NCBI GenBank assembly: GCA_016758965.1
Contig: JAEPRB010000137.1
Span: 1-64,000, forward strand
Origin: Circinella minor
Lineage: Eukaryota; Mucoromycota; Mucoromycetes; Mucorales; Lichtheimiaceae
Reading direction: 5' to 3'
DNA: 64,000 bases
The notes below the pieces were generated by a model. That model did no database searches and was not told the DNA's origin. It worked only from the letters and a program-made list of their open reading frames with translations. The translations under genes and the position numbers were made by a program. Shown in pieces: positions 12,650 to 25,584 of this stretch (position 1 is the first letter of the stretch; each line of letters opens with the position of its first letter).

Positions 12650-15600
12650 CTTTGATAAAAGTGAAAGCAATAATAAAAGAAAATTATTGAAAGACAGGCA
12701 GTAATAATTGTAGTACGTAGCCGAAAAAAATCAAATCAAAGAAGAAGGTTATCAAAATAAAGGAACTATCGTTTGCTTATAGGCTTTTATACCTTATTTT
12801 TTATGTGATAAAATTCAGGACCATTCTTCCGATGCGTTGGGCACATCTATACATATACATATATATCTATATCTATATCTACATATAACATTTCGAAATG
12901 ATTTTCTTTTACACAAGCATGATGCTGTACTATTTTCTATCCTGTAGATTATCACAATAATTATCTTACTTCTTTGTACCTATCTTTTCAATATTAATAA
13001 AAACAAAGAAGGCTTGTCTTCACTTCGATGTGTTTTTTTTATCATGTCTATTCCAACTTTTCCATAAAAGGAACATGTTGATTTGTTTATATGTGTTACA
13101 TCTGAGATATTTATATTATGCACAGCTGCCCGATAAAAGCTTAACAATTGTATTATAAAAAAAAATGATATAAGATCTACACTTTAAAAAACGGCTCTTT
13201 TCTGATGGGCGTCCCAACCTCCTCCTATTTACTTATGGTGCTATAGCCTATTTTGTTTTTTCTACTCATCAACTTTTTTTACATAACTCCCTCCATCCCC
13301 ACCAATAAAACAACTTTTTTTTGTGTACATCGATAATGCTACTTGATAAGCTCATAATAAAAAAATATACTAGAAAAAAAAAGTTTTCTCTCTGTCTCTT
13401 CAAACTCTTCCTCGTCCCCCCATCCCCAATTCTCCAGCTATCAGGCGCTACGTACATTTTTTTTTTATTTCACAAACTCCCCCTTGCTTTTTTTTATACA
13501 AAAAAGGGCTGATTTATTGTATTCTATCTTTATATACATATTCTTGTTCTGTTTATTGTTTGTTGTTAAAAAAAGTTACAGTAGTGTCTAATGTTGTGCT
13601 TGTATATATACACAGATGCACATTACTACTATCATTATTGATTATAATGCAAAAGTAATAATAATAAAATAATTTAAAAAAGTAGATTGCGAACAGACAA
13701 TTCAGGCGACGCTAATTATTGTTACTAATCTAAATATGGACATATTTTTTTTTCGAAATTCTTCACAAACTCAACGTTTTGTTTTGTTATACTCTCAACA
13801 ACAATGGGTTTTATTCCAAAGAGGGCTTTTTCTTTGAATGATTACTTTCTCGACGTGGACAGGCTATCCAAAGCTTGAAAAAACTTAAATTTCAATAATT
13901 TAAAATGGTCAGCTCAAATATTGCATATTACAATAGGAGAAAAAGATGAAGAAATAATATTAAATGATTTATATTGATAGTTTTTTTAATTTTATACGTA
14001 TTACATAATAATGATATAAATAAGTAATAATGATGATTTCTTTTTAGGGTAATACGCTACCATCGTTTTTATTATACTTATTAACTAATAATAAAAACCC
14101 ATTGGGTTTGTTATAATAAATAATTTAACCGACTTTGTTAATGAAGGATTCTACAATAAAATGAAATATGAAACGTCAATGTAAAGGAAAAATAGTGTTT
14201 GATTTAGTAAAACAATGTAATTTTATATCACAGATATTTTCTTTCTGTTTCTTTTCTTGCAAAATACCTTGAAGCTATTTTATTTATGCAGACTATTATA
14301 AAATATTATTATTACTGTCATTTTTTTCAGGCTCATCAAATCATAAAATCAGTTCATTAACTGATGATAGTATTTTTACTATGTGTGTATGTGTATATAT
14401 TTAGCTTACCCAAATAAAACGCTTTTGTCAGTATATTTATTTCCATTGCTCCCGAGATAGATGGCTACATCGACACTACTTACATCAAACTTATTATCAT
14501 ATATACAAGTACTTGACCAGACGTCTGATATTCCGACTACAAGTTGTTAGTTTACGCTCAGCTAAAACTTAGCACAAATGGAATACAACGGTTTTTTATG
14601 ATAGCATAATAGATTCAAACAGAAAAAAAATTGTTTTTTTTATTGACAGTGTTTGCGAACAATTAATTTCTTTCTTACATTTTTGGTAAGACACACTTGT
14701 CACACAAACAATCTAGCTGTCTCATTTTTACTTTTCTCTCTCTACTCTTCTTTTTTCGCCGGATAATTGGTACCCGAAGCACTTATCTTTTTCATTGTAA
14801 TTATTATAATTATTATACATGACTAAAAGAGAAATTATTTGTATACGTAATGATATATGAGAAATGCGTAGCTTTTCATTGATATTTATCTTGCTATCCA
14901 GCAAGTCAATGAGCTTCAAAAAAGGAATTGCGTGACTTGATATCAACCCTGTATAGATCTATCTTCTGTTTCACCATAATCTTCTTGTCATCATCATATT
15001 CTTTTTCTCTTTCCCCCAACTTTTTATATCCTGGCCCCCTGCCTCCTCCTCGCTCCATACATAAATATAAAACGAGCCAATGATATAAATAGTCTTCTTA
15101 GCAGTGAAGTGGAAGAAAGTAAAAGGGGGAAAGCGCAAATAAAAATAAAAAAACATAATACAATGAGCTTAATTTAATAACAGTAAGAGATATTTATACC
15201 AAACATGGTAGCAAGTACTATGCATAAATAAACGATTTTTTTTTTGGGGGGGAGGTAAGATTTTAAAAAAGTTTTACTCATTATCAAACCCGGTTGCACC
15301 CCGTTCGCACAACCAATAAAATAGCATATGTATTGCTTGTATGTTCGTGCTTTTGTGTTGTTTGACCTTTTCCACTCTCTGTTTTCTCCTTGTTAAACGT
15401 GGTGGTGCTGTATTTCCCTGGATACATGTAAATAAAAAAAATTGTTCATAAACTCAATAAACTCAATAAAAAGACTCCCTTGCTCCTTTTTCATCTGTGC
15501 ACCAAAAAGAATAACCAAATAGAAGCGCAGCATTAATATTTACAATAGTAAAAAAAAATTATTTATACGTACCGATATATAATGCTTTTCAAGATAGCAT

Positions 15601-16750
15601 CATCCCGATGCAGAAGTATGTGTCTGAATATATTTCTTCTCCCCTTTTAATTAATTGTAGCTACCTCCTTATTTGGTATAATGAAACAGAATAAGTATAT
15701 TTATTATGTAGAAATTATTATCTTAATTTTATAATACGTAATAGTAGTAGTAATAAAAAAACGAGACTTTGAAGAGGTAATACAATATACTATTTTTTAC
15801 ACATCAAAACCCTTTTCTTTTTTGTTTCCATTAACAATCTTTTATCAATGAACATTAATTTTTTTTTTAGCTTATCAGGACTATACGTACTAATATCCAG
15901 AATCTATTGATGTCTTTCTTTGGAATATAAACAAAAACTTTAATAAGTTAAAGAATAAGCCCATTGATCAACATTTTTCGTTTACTATCTATTCAAACAA
16001 AAGACTTTCCTCATGCAAAATAAAAATAAATGACAATATTAGTAATGGTAGATAGTATTATATTCTTTTTTTTTTTTACTTTTTCATCGAAAAGAAATAG
16101 GATAAAGATAAGCCAAATAGAGTATCATTGATCATACTACAGTACATCTTATATTTTTTTTTATTTTTTTGTACGTATGTGGAATTGTATAATTGTAAAT
16201 GATATAACCCTTCGTTGCTTAAATCTCTTTTCATTTTTTATTATTATTGTGTGGCCCTCTTTTACAATATTATGCATACTGCATAAATATAATATAGGCG
16301 AAATATGGACGCTTTTTTTTGAGTAATACATGAAAAATCTACGTGCTGACATTTTGTTACCTCTCAAATACAGTATCTTTTCTATCGATCTGTTGGGTCA
16401 CCTTATAATAATGTTGCCTGATACCGCAAAGATTGAAAACTATATTATAAACAATAATAACTGCCTTTTTTTTCTTTCCACCGTTTTGTGCTAACCTTAT
16501 TACTCTTTTACCGACCAATCTCTAAAGTCGTTCGACTATTATATTCGTTTGACACATAAAAAAAATAAGTGATCACAATATTAACTACGTACTATTGTCT
16601 CGTGTGGTTAATGACCCACAAAAAGAAATTTTATTATTCAAAGTGCCTATCATAATATAGTAGAAGTGGTCTCAACCATATTATAGCCACAGTATAATGT
16701 ATATGTTCATAAAGTAAAATATATATCATTTAAAAACTAGGTGCTGAAAA

Positions 16751-16892
16751 TCCATGAATCTGCATGAGTCTGCATATAAATTAGGTAATAGATATGACTG
16801 AATATCTATGATTCTGAATGGATCTATGGATCTCCATGAACTGACATTTTTCATAGAAATACATACCATTAGTAATCATGCAGATTCATGGA
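16751..16892. repeat. inverted repeat, 17-bp arms
   Basis: TCCATGAATCTGCATGA at 16751-16767 is matched perfectly by its reverse complement at 16876-16892. The 108-bp spacer holds further partial copies of the same words (ATCTATGATTCTGAATGG, GGATCTCCATGAACTG). It could be a small MITE-like element or a cruciform-forming site. No target-site duplication is clear. Confidence 0.7.
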
Positions 16893-17744
16893 AATCCATT
16901 CATTTCTATTACTCATTTTAGCCGTGGTGTAAAGTAAAGAAGAAATAATATACTACGTATATTTTCCTTTTATCTCTTTTTCCTATGCAACTCTATTTCC
17001 TCTACCATTAACTCATTTATATCGACACACCAAAAAACATTCAAGTTTTCTGTCATTTTCATTGTTTTCCGAATCCTACAATTTTTTCATCATAACATAC
17101 AACTACAAAAATAACATTATCAATATTGTGAACATCATTAACTAAAGAAAACAATAATATTGCTAATACTGCTGAAAAATCATTAATAACAAGAAGAAAA
17201 ATTAACCCTTCTCATAATAAAGATATATTTCCAAACTCACCCACCACATAATCATTATTTCAAATTATAATGTTCTTCACTTTTGCCAAATGATATTTGC
17301 AACAGATTAATATTTAAAGGTCTTCTATTCAAGGTGACTCGTTCTAAGAATACGTAGTATTGAACAAGGGAAGTCGATCACATCTTTTCAGCGCTCTTTT
17401 CTTGAGGATAAGTGCAAAGTATTCAAACAGAATTACAATAATTATTATAGGTGTAGCACCGCCCTTTTTTGCATATAAACAGATACTCGGATGAACACAT
17501 ATAATGTGACGCACTATTTTATAGATTATATTATTACATCTAGTAGATATGCTCTCCCATCCACTCGATACATATTATAACCATATTCGATTTCTTATTC
17601 TTCACCAACTTTTCACTTTTTCCATCGTTCCAATACTTTTTATTTTAATTCGTATTAAATTGTTACTGAAAGAAAAAGTTGGCACTAGAACTGATCTCAT
17701 TTCTCAATGCATACACGGAAAATATATTTTTGATTTTGTTAGAT

Positions 17745-17750
17745 CACGTG
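17745..17750. promoter_or_regulatory. CACGTG E-box
   Basis: Palindromic CACGTG in the context GATCACGTGCCC, about 660 bp upstream of the MTFP1-like gene. It is the site class expected for H/E/R-type bHLH proteins such as the two encoded in this window. A single hexamer can occur by chance. Confidence 0.3.
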
Positions 17751-18410
17751 CCCGCGGTTTTTTTTTTTTTGGAAAACGGCTGGGCGAGATGTCACTAGTA
17801 ACACCCGGTGACGGGCTATACTGTACTTCGCTAATAAAAGAAATATACTAATAATGGAAAAATTTATATATTACTGTATAGTATGGTATGAAAAAGTACG
17901 GACTAAAATATATTTTTTAATTATTGATTCACAGGAAATTTTATCGCTAATTCCATATTGCCCCGAAACCTGCAAGTTTGCAATAGGTGGTCCAGCTAGC
18001 CAAATAAAACATATGTATATTAGTATTTTTTCACCAATATGTAACATGTACATATCAAAGTTCTGTCCGAAATCTATAAAGAGACAGTAAATAAATAAAT
18101 ATCTATTGTTACAAAGCATTGGTATTTTACTGATATCCTTTTAAATATTTTCAATGAGCTTCACTAAATAGAGAAAGCGTACTATGTGTCACATCAAAAT
18201 TGCCAACGGGTTCTTCCGTAAGTCAAGCGTTCTGATTGAAAAATGTATCCGGTTAAATAGATTACCGATGAAAAAATTACTTGTGAATCGACGCAAAAAA
18301 GAAATTGCCGTATATGTGACCATCTTTTTAGATATGAAACCCAAATACAGTAAAAAAATAAAGGGGTGGTCTGTGGTTGGTTTCCTTTTTTTTGTGCATC
18401 AACAATAAAC

Positions 18411-19138
18411 ATGACCGGTACAGAAGAACAGAAACATCCTGCCAAACAACAAAATGAACAAAAAGACCTGTCAACACAAATTCAACAGGGTAATATCGAT
18501 TCTCTTGATACAGGCGCTCGTTATCTTGCCTATGGTGCGCGATTACGAACTGCGATAACAGCATCATCAAGATATTTGGCATATACAAGTGATGTTGGTG
18601 AAGCTTTCCGTCCTATTGTCCCTCCAGCTGTTGTCAAAGCAGCTTATAGGATTAGTTGGGTTTACCTCGGCCTTGATGTATCTTATGAAGGTTATAAAGC
18701 TATTCAAGCTGGCAAGGTAATTAAATTTATTTATTTTTCGTTGGAGGAAACTCTCGCGAATACCGAGAAACTTTTTTTGACTCATTGTCATTTTGAAATG
18801 CTCAGGATAATGGAGTTGTAGCCACAATGGTTGTTAAACGCGGTATTTTTCAATCGTTAGCAAGTATGGCATTCCCCATGTTTACGATTCATTCGCTTGT
18901 AAAGTATAGTGCTAAAACTATTTTTGCTAATGTGAAGAATGCCAAGATTAAGGCTTGGGGACCTACGTCTTTAGGGTTAGGTATTGTGCCTTTTCTACCT
19001 TACATGTTTGATCATCCCGTTGAAACGGCAGTAGACAAGATTTTTGATGATTATATCGAACCTTTGGTTTTGCGAGATAAAAATCCTATTCCTCATGTCG
19101 CTCATCAAACAGTAAACGAAGAAAAGAAAACACAATAA
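18411..19138 (+). CDS. mitochondrial fission process protein 1-like (MTFP1/MTP18)
   Basis: Two exons (18411-18716, 18806-19138) encode 212 aa. Family-like blocks are RYLAYTSDVGEAFRPIVPP, ISWVYLGLDVSYEGYKA, then MVVKRGIFQSLASMAFPMFTIH and LGIVPFLPYMFDHPVE(T)AVDKIFDDYI. In animals MTFP1/MTP18 is an inner-mitochondrial-membrane protein that affects mitochondrial fission and bioenergetics. Here the N-terminal about 45 residues are polar and Gln-rich with no obvious cleavable presequence, and hydrophobic segments follow. The start is the first ATG of the open frame; the GT-AG junction keeps phase and joins two conserved blocks. The function in fungi is assumed from the family. Confidence 0.88.
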
Positions 19139-20431
19139 TTGGGCACTATAATATTAGAACAAATTACTAGCATCTATCATCTTTTATCTTCATTTTATAT
19201 GTATATCCTCCCCAATTATCTCTGTACTTTTTTTATTTCAGAATTACTTTATATATTATAACACAGCAACAACCCAATTTTTTGCATCAATTTTGTAACT
19301 ACTAGCTCAGCTGGTTTCATTTTTTTTTTCCATTTTTATCATCGGGGGTTTTTTTATCATTTCTAAAAAAAGAGCAATAGTAAAAAATTATTTGAAACCA
19401 GAAGAACAAGAGAGAAAGAAACAAAAGAAACCCAGGTACCGAGAACTGAACATCTCTTATATAGAATACAACGATATAACCATGATAATAAAAATTCACA
19501 AGTTAAATAAAAATGTAAAAAAAAAAAGAGCTAAATCTAAAATTGTACAATGTAAACATGATATTAATATAAAGAGAATATGCTTTGTGTTTCGTTTTTA
19601 AACATAAAGAATAAATCAACGTATCCCCCTTGTTCCAGATTAATAAAATTTTACTCTATTTTATCTCCATCAACTAGCTTTTGTTATATTCAAAAAATGC
19701 GGGTTTATTTTTTCATATAATGCATAATGTCAAAATTATTTATCTTATTTGATTATATGATATAACAATTTTTTTTGGCTGGGTACATTGCTAAGATATA
19801 ATAACACAAGAATATGTATTTTAACGAGGGTAATAATAATAATAATAATAAATATTGTAATTAAACAAGGATCCAAAAAAAAAAAAAACGCACTAAAAAA
19901 ACGAAATTATCAATCGGGGATATCGGCTAATAAAACCTTTTTATATTTAACTTATCACTGGTTTGCCCTGTCCGTTGTCTGTGATTTTGGAACACACTCG
20001 GACCTGATTCTCGTTTTGTTGATAAACAGTTATAACATGTGTACGAAATATACACTTGAAATCTATTTTTGCTTTTTATATATTATATATTATCAACGGT
20101 AAAATATGGTGTAGATGATACTCAGGAGGATCTATTTAGTTACTTGCAGCACATTCTTAAAAGAAAAGACAAACCATCCCATATAATGTACAGTACGATC
20201 GACGTTTATGGGATAAGTCAGTCACCAAGTCCGATGCTTTTTGTGTTCTTTTTCTGCATTCGTCCCAGCTAATCGATTCTCGATCACTTCTGTCCGTCTC
20301 TCTTTTTCTTTTTTTTACTTTTTTTTTTCTTCTTTTATTTTTTTTAATACACCTTATCTACTTTTAACAACAGAAAACGACAAACGAGCTGAAGTTTATA
20401 TTTATTATCAGGTTTATTTTACAATTGATCA
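19139..20431. other. intergenic, MTFP1-like to GT49 gene
   Basis: A+T-rich spacer with an (ATA)n run near 19831-19850, poly-A, and a long T/CT-rich stretch at 20285-20345 just upstream of the glycosyltransferase start. No gene is recognised. Confidence 0.55.
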
Positions 20432-22186
20432 ATGAGGCTCGAAGTATCACCGTCATGTTCTAGGGGCTTTAAATACCTACTCGTATTATATACAGTAATA
20501 TCGTTGGTACTTACAGCCAACCATTTCTATTCCTCGCATGGCGATCGTTCCATTTCAACTCAAGATACAACTCCAATCTTTCCACGAGCCGATGGAGATG
20601 AACTTATTATTCCCAATCTCGATTTCCCATCACAGCAACGACAATCTCAGACCTCTCCACCACCACCTCATAACTTTGCTGCAGTAACCAAGCAACCAGT
20701 ATCAGAACAAAGTAGTCAAGGCAATGATGTCGTTTTTTCTTATGATAATAAAGGTATATATATATATACTCATTTTCTATTCCTGATAATTATTTCTTGT
20801 TTATTGCGTGTTGAAAAGAGATTTTCTAATTGTATCTCCTGCATTTATATTTTTTATTTTTTTGAAGGTGCTACAACACAACAAATGTCGGAAAGCTATG
20901 TCTTCTCGAAAATCTTTTCCGATGCAATGAGCCCTGTGAATCTTAAACCTTTCTTCTATCAAGGAACTGAAAGTTTTGAAAAGGATGATATTACAATGGC
21001 AACTTTGGTTACTAGAAATCGTTTTAAAGTATTAAGTCGATTAGCAAGTCATTATCAAGGTAACAAAAAAATTAACCTTTTCCTGCTATTTTCAATATTT
21101 TTCCGTAGCAGTAAAGCGGACCCATTATATGGGATAAGATTAAAAAAGAAAGACCCTAAAAAAATTCACACACCATCTTGATTATGCAATTAAATTAAAT
21201 TATATAAACAATAATGAAATTTTATAGGACCCATCTCTGTCGCCATTCATGTAAATGATGACGAAACAAAGGAAGAAGTATTGGGAGAACTTGATACGGT
21301 ATATCAAAGTAATCCTGATATGCAAAAATATGTTGATATTCATTTGGTCTTGGACAATTTCGATCGACAATTCAATCTTTGGCGTAACGTTGCCAAGTTC
21401 TTTTCACGTACCGACTATATCATGATGTTGGATGTCGATTTTCATTTATGCACCAATTTTCGTCAACGTATCCGAAGCAATCCTAAAATTATGGAAATGT
21501 TAGCATCAGGTTCCACAGCATTGGTTGTACCCGCATTCGAATATGTAGTAGGTGATGATGGTTTGGATTGGCACATGTTCCCTACAACCAAAGAAGCCAT
21601 GTTAGAGGAAGTCAATGCCGGAAAATTGGACATGTTTCATAAATCTTGGCTCAAAGGCCATGGATCGACAAATTACACGAAGTGGTATGAGTCTTCGGAT
21701 CTGTATAAAGTCATCGATTATAATTTCTCGTATGAACCATATATTATTTATAAAAAGGATGGATCGCCTTGGTGTGATGAACGGTTTATTGGTTATGGTG
21801 CAAACAAAGCAGCATGTCTTTACGAAATTTTCCTATCTGGAATTGATTACTGGGTTCTTCCAAATGATTTTCTTATCCATCAAACTCATGAATACCCGGA
21901 GGCCACCCGACGAAAAGAGGTAAAAACACTTTTTTATCGATCATATGAGCAAAATATAGTTATATTTACAAAATAGACTAAAACACATTTATTTGTATCT
22001 ATATAGCGTCAATATAATCGAAAATTATATAGCAATTTCAGAGAAGAGCTATGTTTACGTTATGCTCGTGTATTTGTTGCCACAGGTGAATGGGATTCTC
22101 CTAAGGCTGATAACCTTAGGGAGGAATGCCAAAAAATACGTGGATTCAGATCGGCAATGAACATACCAGCCGCAGATGCCCAGTAA
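20432..22186 (+). CDS. GT49 (LARGE-like) type II membrane glycosyltransferase
   Basis: Four exons (20432-20753, 20868-21059, 21228-21919, 22007-22186) encode 461 aa. A short cytoplasmic tail is followed by one signal-anchor helix (about residues 13-30, KYLLVLYTVISLVLTA), typical of Golgi type II enzymes, then a Pro/Ser/Gln-rich stem. The catalytic region shows VTRNRFKVLSRLASHY, GPISVAIHV, and the metal-binding DVD in IMMLDVDFHLC (residues 240-242). Later blocks are VVPAFEY, WYESSDLY, YEPYIIYKKDGSPWCDERFIGYG(A)NKA and LPNDFLIHQTH. These match the GT49/LARGE family, which in animals adds glucuronic acid or xylose to glycans. The fungal donor and acceptor are unknown; a role in glucuronic-acid-rich wall polymers of Mucorales is a guess. 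Confidence 0.9.
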
Positions 22187-22587
22187 AAAAAATAACACCA
22201 ATAATAATAGCCATAATTCTAACAATCCCCTCTTTTCTTTCGTCATATTTTCTCTTTTTTCACCTCTCTCCGTCTTCCAACATCTTTCATCTTTGTTACG
22301 CAAAAAAAACAACTTACTAGTACTTTTTTTCTTTTCATTTTCCCACTTATTGAATTTTTCGTTGTACACATACCTTTTATTTTATTTTTTATTTTACCAT
22401 ATTACTCGATTATTATATAGAATGATCTGCATTTTGTTTATAAAACGCAAAAACAACAACATTGCACAAACAAATATTTCAAATAATATCCATAAATGAT
22501 GTGCAGAAGCATAAAAATAACAAACAACAAACAACAATGCAAAAAAAAAAAAAAAAAAAAAAAAATTGAAAAGCAAACTGTGGCCTG
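22187..22587. other. convergent spacer with poly-A
   Basis: About 400 bp between the convergent GT49 and bHLH genes. A 25-nt A run (22541-22565) lies on the bHLH side. Both genes presumably use it for 3'-end formation; I did not resolve the exact sites. Confidence 0.55.
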
Positions 22588-24239
22588 TTAAAATTTACAC
22601 GTGCCATTATATAATTTTTCATACTGTAATGGCGGTAAAACATTATTTGATGAAGTAGAAGATGGAGATATATTATTATCCAATTCAGTTTGATGACGTA
22701 TCCCCATAGGTACTAATTGTTGCTGTGAATTAGTGGGATGGTTATTGGATGGCAGTGCATGTAATGTTGAGTGCTGTTGTGAATGATGAATAAAAGGCAT
22801 AGGTGAAGCATGTAATGGTGGAAGTGTCATATTTGGCATAGGCCCTGCGAGAGGTGAATTAGGTAATGATAATGAATGTTGAAAATGTTGTTGTGGACTT
22901 ATATCCATGCTATTGCTCCTGTTAGATTGTTGTTGACGGTAGTGATGAACCGATGAATTAGGTGCCGACGGAGAAATAACGTGATTGGACAAGTAATTAT
23001 TACTATTGCTACTGTTGTTACCATTGCTGATGTGATTATGATGCGTTACTCCCGAATTGCTATTAATATTGGTACTAATATCCATCTTCATCAACTCAGC
23101 TTGTTCAAAGTGAGTCGGTAAACTTCCACCTGTGTTAGTAGAAACAGCGTCAGAAGCACGCCGAGTCGCAGTTGTTGTCCCACAACCGCCGCTTTGTGGA
23201 ATTGAATCACCGTGCTTGGTAAATCCTTCCGAAAGTGTCAAATTGCCGGCTGTTCGGCCACCATTTGGTTGGCCCCGCCGTTCTTTGAGTATTTCATTTT
23301 CCCGTTGTAATTCCTATTATTTGAAACAAAGGGAAAAAAATAAAAATATCCCAATTTTTATTTATTAGAAACAGAATGATAATAATAAAATATAAAAAAA
23401 GCAAAAGATATAAGATATAAGATATAAGATAATAAAATTTAATGAGAGGAATTATTTCTTACAAGGATATGGTCTAATGCCATCTTAAGTACTTTGCCCT
23501 TATTGAGCTTTTGTCCTTGTTGAACAGCATTAGGTACAATACGAGATAATTCAAATATTGTATTGTTGATATTATCTCGTCGCCTTCGTTCAACGTGATT
23601 ATGATTTTCGCGCCGTCGTTGAATTCTTTCGATTGCTGTTTTGCTGTCCACATTTTTACTATAAATGTTTTTTTGTTGACAATCAAGTTATAAAAACGAT
23701 TAATAAGCTGTGTGTATTGTATATATAAAGTAGCTTAATCCTGGAAAAATGGACTGGAATAAGAATCTTCTTTTCTCTTACCGATTCAACAGATTGACGC
23801 CATTCAGTTTAAAAGCAGGGGCTTTTTTTGATTTGTTGGAAGCTTTCATATTCACATGTGGTTCCAAATCCGAAGTAAAATTCAAAAATAATGCTTGAGG
23901 AGGTGTTGCAGAAGTTGTTCCGGTTACAGAAGAAGAAGGAGAGAAGGGAGACGTTGTTCGTGGTGAATGTTGTTGCTGCTGCTGTTGTCGTCGAGGTGAT
24001 AATTGATGATCAGACTGATCATCTCCACTAGTATCAAATTCATCTTCATATTCATCGCTTTCCAATGTTCGAGGTGGTGATGCGTCATTGCATTCGTCCA
24101 TCACATCACTCGATTGACGTCGCTGTTGTTGATTAGAAGACGAGGTAATAGGAGAGGACATCGGCACTGATGACGACGAAACAGCAGTTGCAAGAGGAAA
24201 CACAGATTGGTGAAAACCGTCTTGAAATCCCTGTCTCAT
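22588..24239 (-). CDS. bHLH transcription factor, USF-like
   Basis: Three exons on the minus strand (24239-23782, 23658-23463, 23313-22588) encode 459 aa. A Ser/Gln/acidic N-terminus (about 150 residues, with DEYEDEFDTSGDDQSD) precedes the bHLH at about residues 164-230. This consists of RIQRRRENHNHVERRRRDNIN, ELSRIVPNAV, a loop QQGQKLN, helix 2 KGKVLKMALDHILELQREN, then a short coiled extension (EILKERRGQ). H172, E176 and R180 are the class B residues for CACGTG. The long C-terminus is Asn/Ser/His/Pro-rich. RRRDNINN-I-ELS-I-P recalls USF, and the wider group includes fungal USF/SREBP-like regulators. The helix-2 exon junction (DHIL/ELQ) is exactly in phase. Targets are unknown. It has 6 kb of gene-free DNA upstream. 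Confidence 0.9.
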
Positions 24240-24749
24240 TGTTGAAAGTGCCTTAGCCCTCGAACAATCGCCGTAGTCTTGGACAAACTGTTTTATATTG
24301 AAACGTGGTGAAAAGGGAACAAAAAAGTAAAGGAAATTGAATTTTGAAAGAAATTGCTGTTGTGGCGGCTGTGATTATAATGTTAAGGCACGGAATATAA
24401 AAAAAAAATAGGGTAGAAAAGGGGGGAAAAGAAGATGAGGGAACAGGGAGTAAAAAAGCAACAGTTTTAAAAAAGGGAAAAGCCTCAGCTCAACATGGAT
24501 ACCAGTTTCCTCATTGGGTTAAATTTCTCACGGTGATTATCCAATCATTTTTAAGACATTTTGATCAACTCTGACAATTTCTTCTTTTTTGGCCTCCAAT
24601 GAATGACGCCAGAAATAATATAACAAAAAGAAACGTTAAACGCTAAAAAAAAAAAAAGATTGATCCGCCACTCGTTTCTTTTGTGTCACCAGACGGATCT
24701 TAATCGTTGTTTATGCCTTTTTTCCCTAATTTGTGCTTTGTTCCTTATC

Positions 24750-24786
24750 GAAAACCTATTTTCGAAAACCTAAAAAATAGGTTTTC
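24750..24786. repeat. hairpin with 13-bp arms
   Basis: GAAAACCTATTTT at 24750-24762 and its exact reverse complement at 24774-24786, with an 11-nt loop that itself repeats GAAAACCT. It lies about 510 bp upstream of the USF-like bHLH start. Role unknown. Confidence 0.7.
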
Positions 24787-25584
24787 ATATTAAATTTTTT
24801 TTCCTATTTCCAAGACAATAAAGAGCAAAAATAGAAATTACAAATGGGTTCATTATAAATGTATATACTTTTCCTTGGAAACAAACATTTTAATCATCAT
24901 AACTAATGCTTTTTAAAGATTTTTTTTCTTTTTTGATATTAGCCGTCAACTGTAATAATTTTTTTTAGAAAATCATATGATTCAAAGAAAAAAGTAAGAG
25001 ACTTCGTTGCTCTTCCCCGAATAACGGATGGAAGGCCGAGACTCGGGAAAGGAAGTGCGTTATATAGCAACAATATATAAAGCATGTTTTGTTAAAAGAA
25101 GCTGCGTCAATTTCTCGCACGGTTTACTAATATTAGTTCAGGAGGAAAAAGGAAATAAAACAAGATGAATTAAAACATGCTAAATACGCCGCATAATTGT
25201 TATCCTATCGTTATCGTGATCATGATTATCAACCAACCAACCAACATTCGTCCCCCCAGAAAAATTAGTCATTATGATAAGCTGTCAATGCAAAAATAGA
25301 TGCAAGTACAAAAATAATATTATAATGCATACTTGCTGTAATTAATTCTAATCCTGGGATTTATAAATGTTATTATTACGTGTGATGTTATAGTATAACA
25401 CCCGCTTACCTTATACTGCAAAATCTATCGTGTGCAAAGTTTTGCCACAAAAGAAAAACGCGCTATAGTTTTCTATATAAGATTTTATTGGTCACAAGGC
25501 GTTTAACAGTGCGGTCTTGATTGTGTATCATACACTATTATTATATTTAAGATATATATAAACACCGTACTTGAAATAGAATCC

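Larger units (their letters stand above)
12650..18410. other. 5.8-kb gene desert between the C2H2 and MTFP1 genes
   Basis: Upstream of two divergent genes. I found no reading frame with family resemblance or clean exon structure. It contains CT-rich patches (13200-13500, 14950-15060), at least ten TACGTA palindromes, a short inverted repeat at 16751-16892 and a CACGTG E-box at 17745. A 100-aa ORF at 17549-17851 has no support beyond being open. Confidence 0.55.

Noticed and set aside
18967..18984. TTTAGGGTTAGG, telomere-like repeat
   Set aside because: It is coding sequence of the MTFP1-like gene (SLGLGI) and only about one and a half units long.
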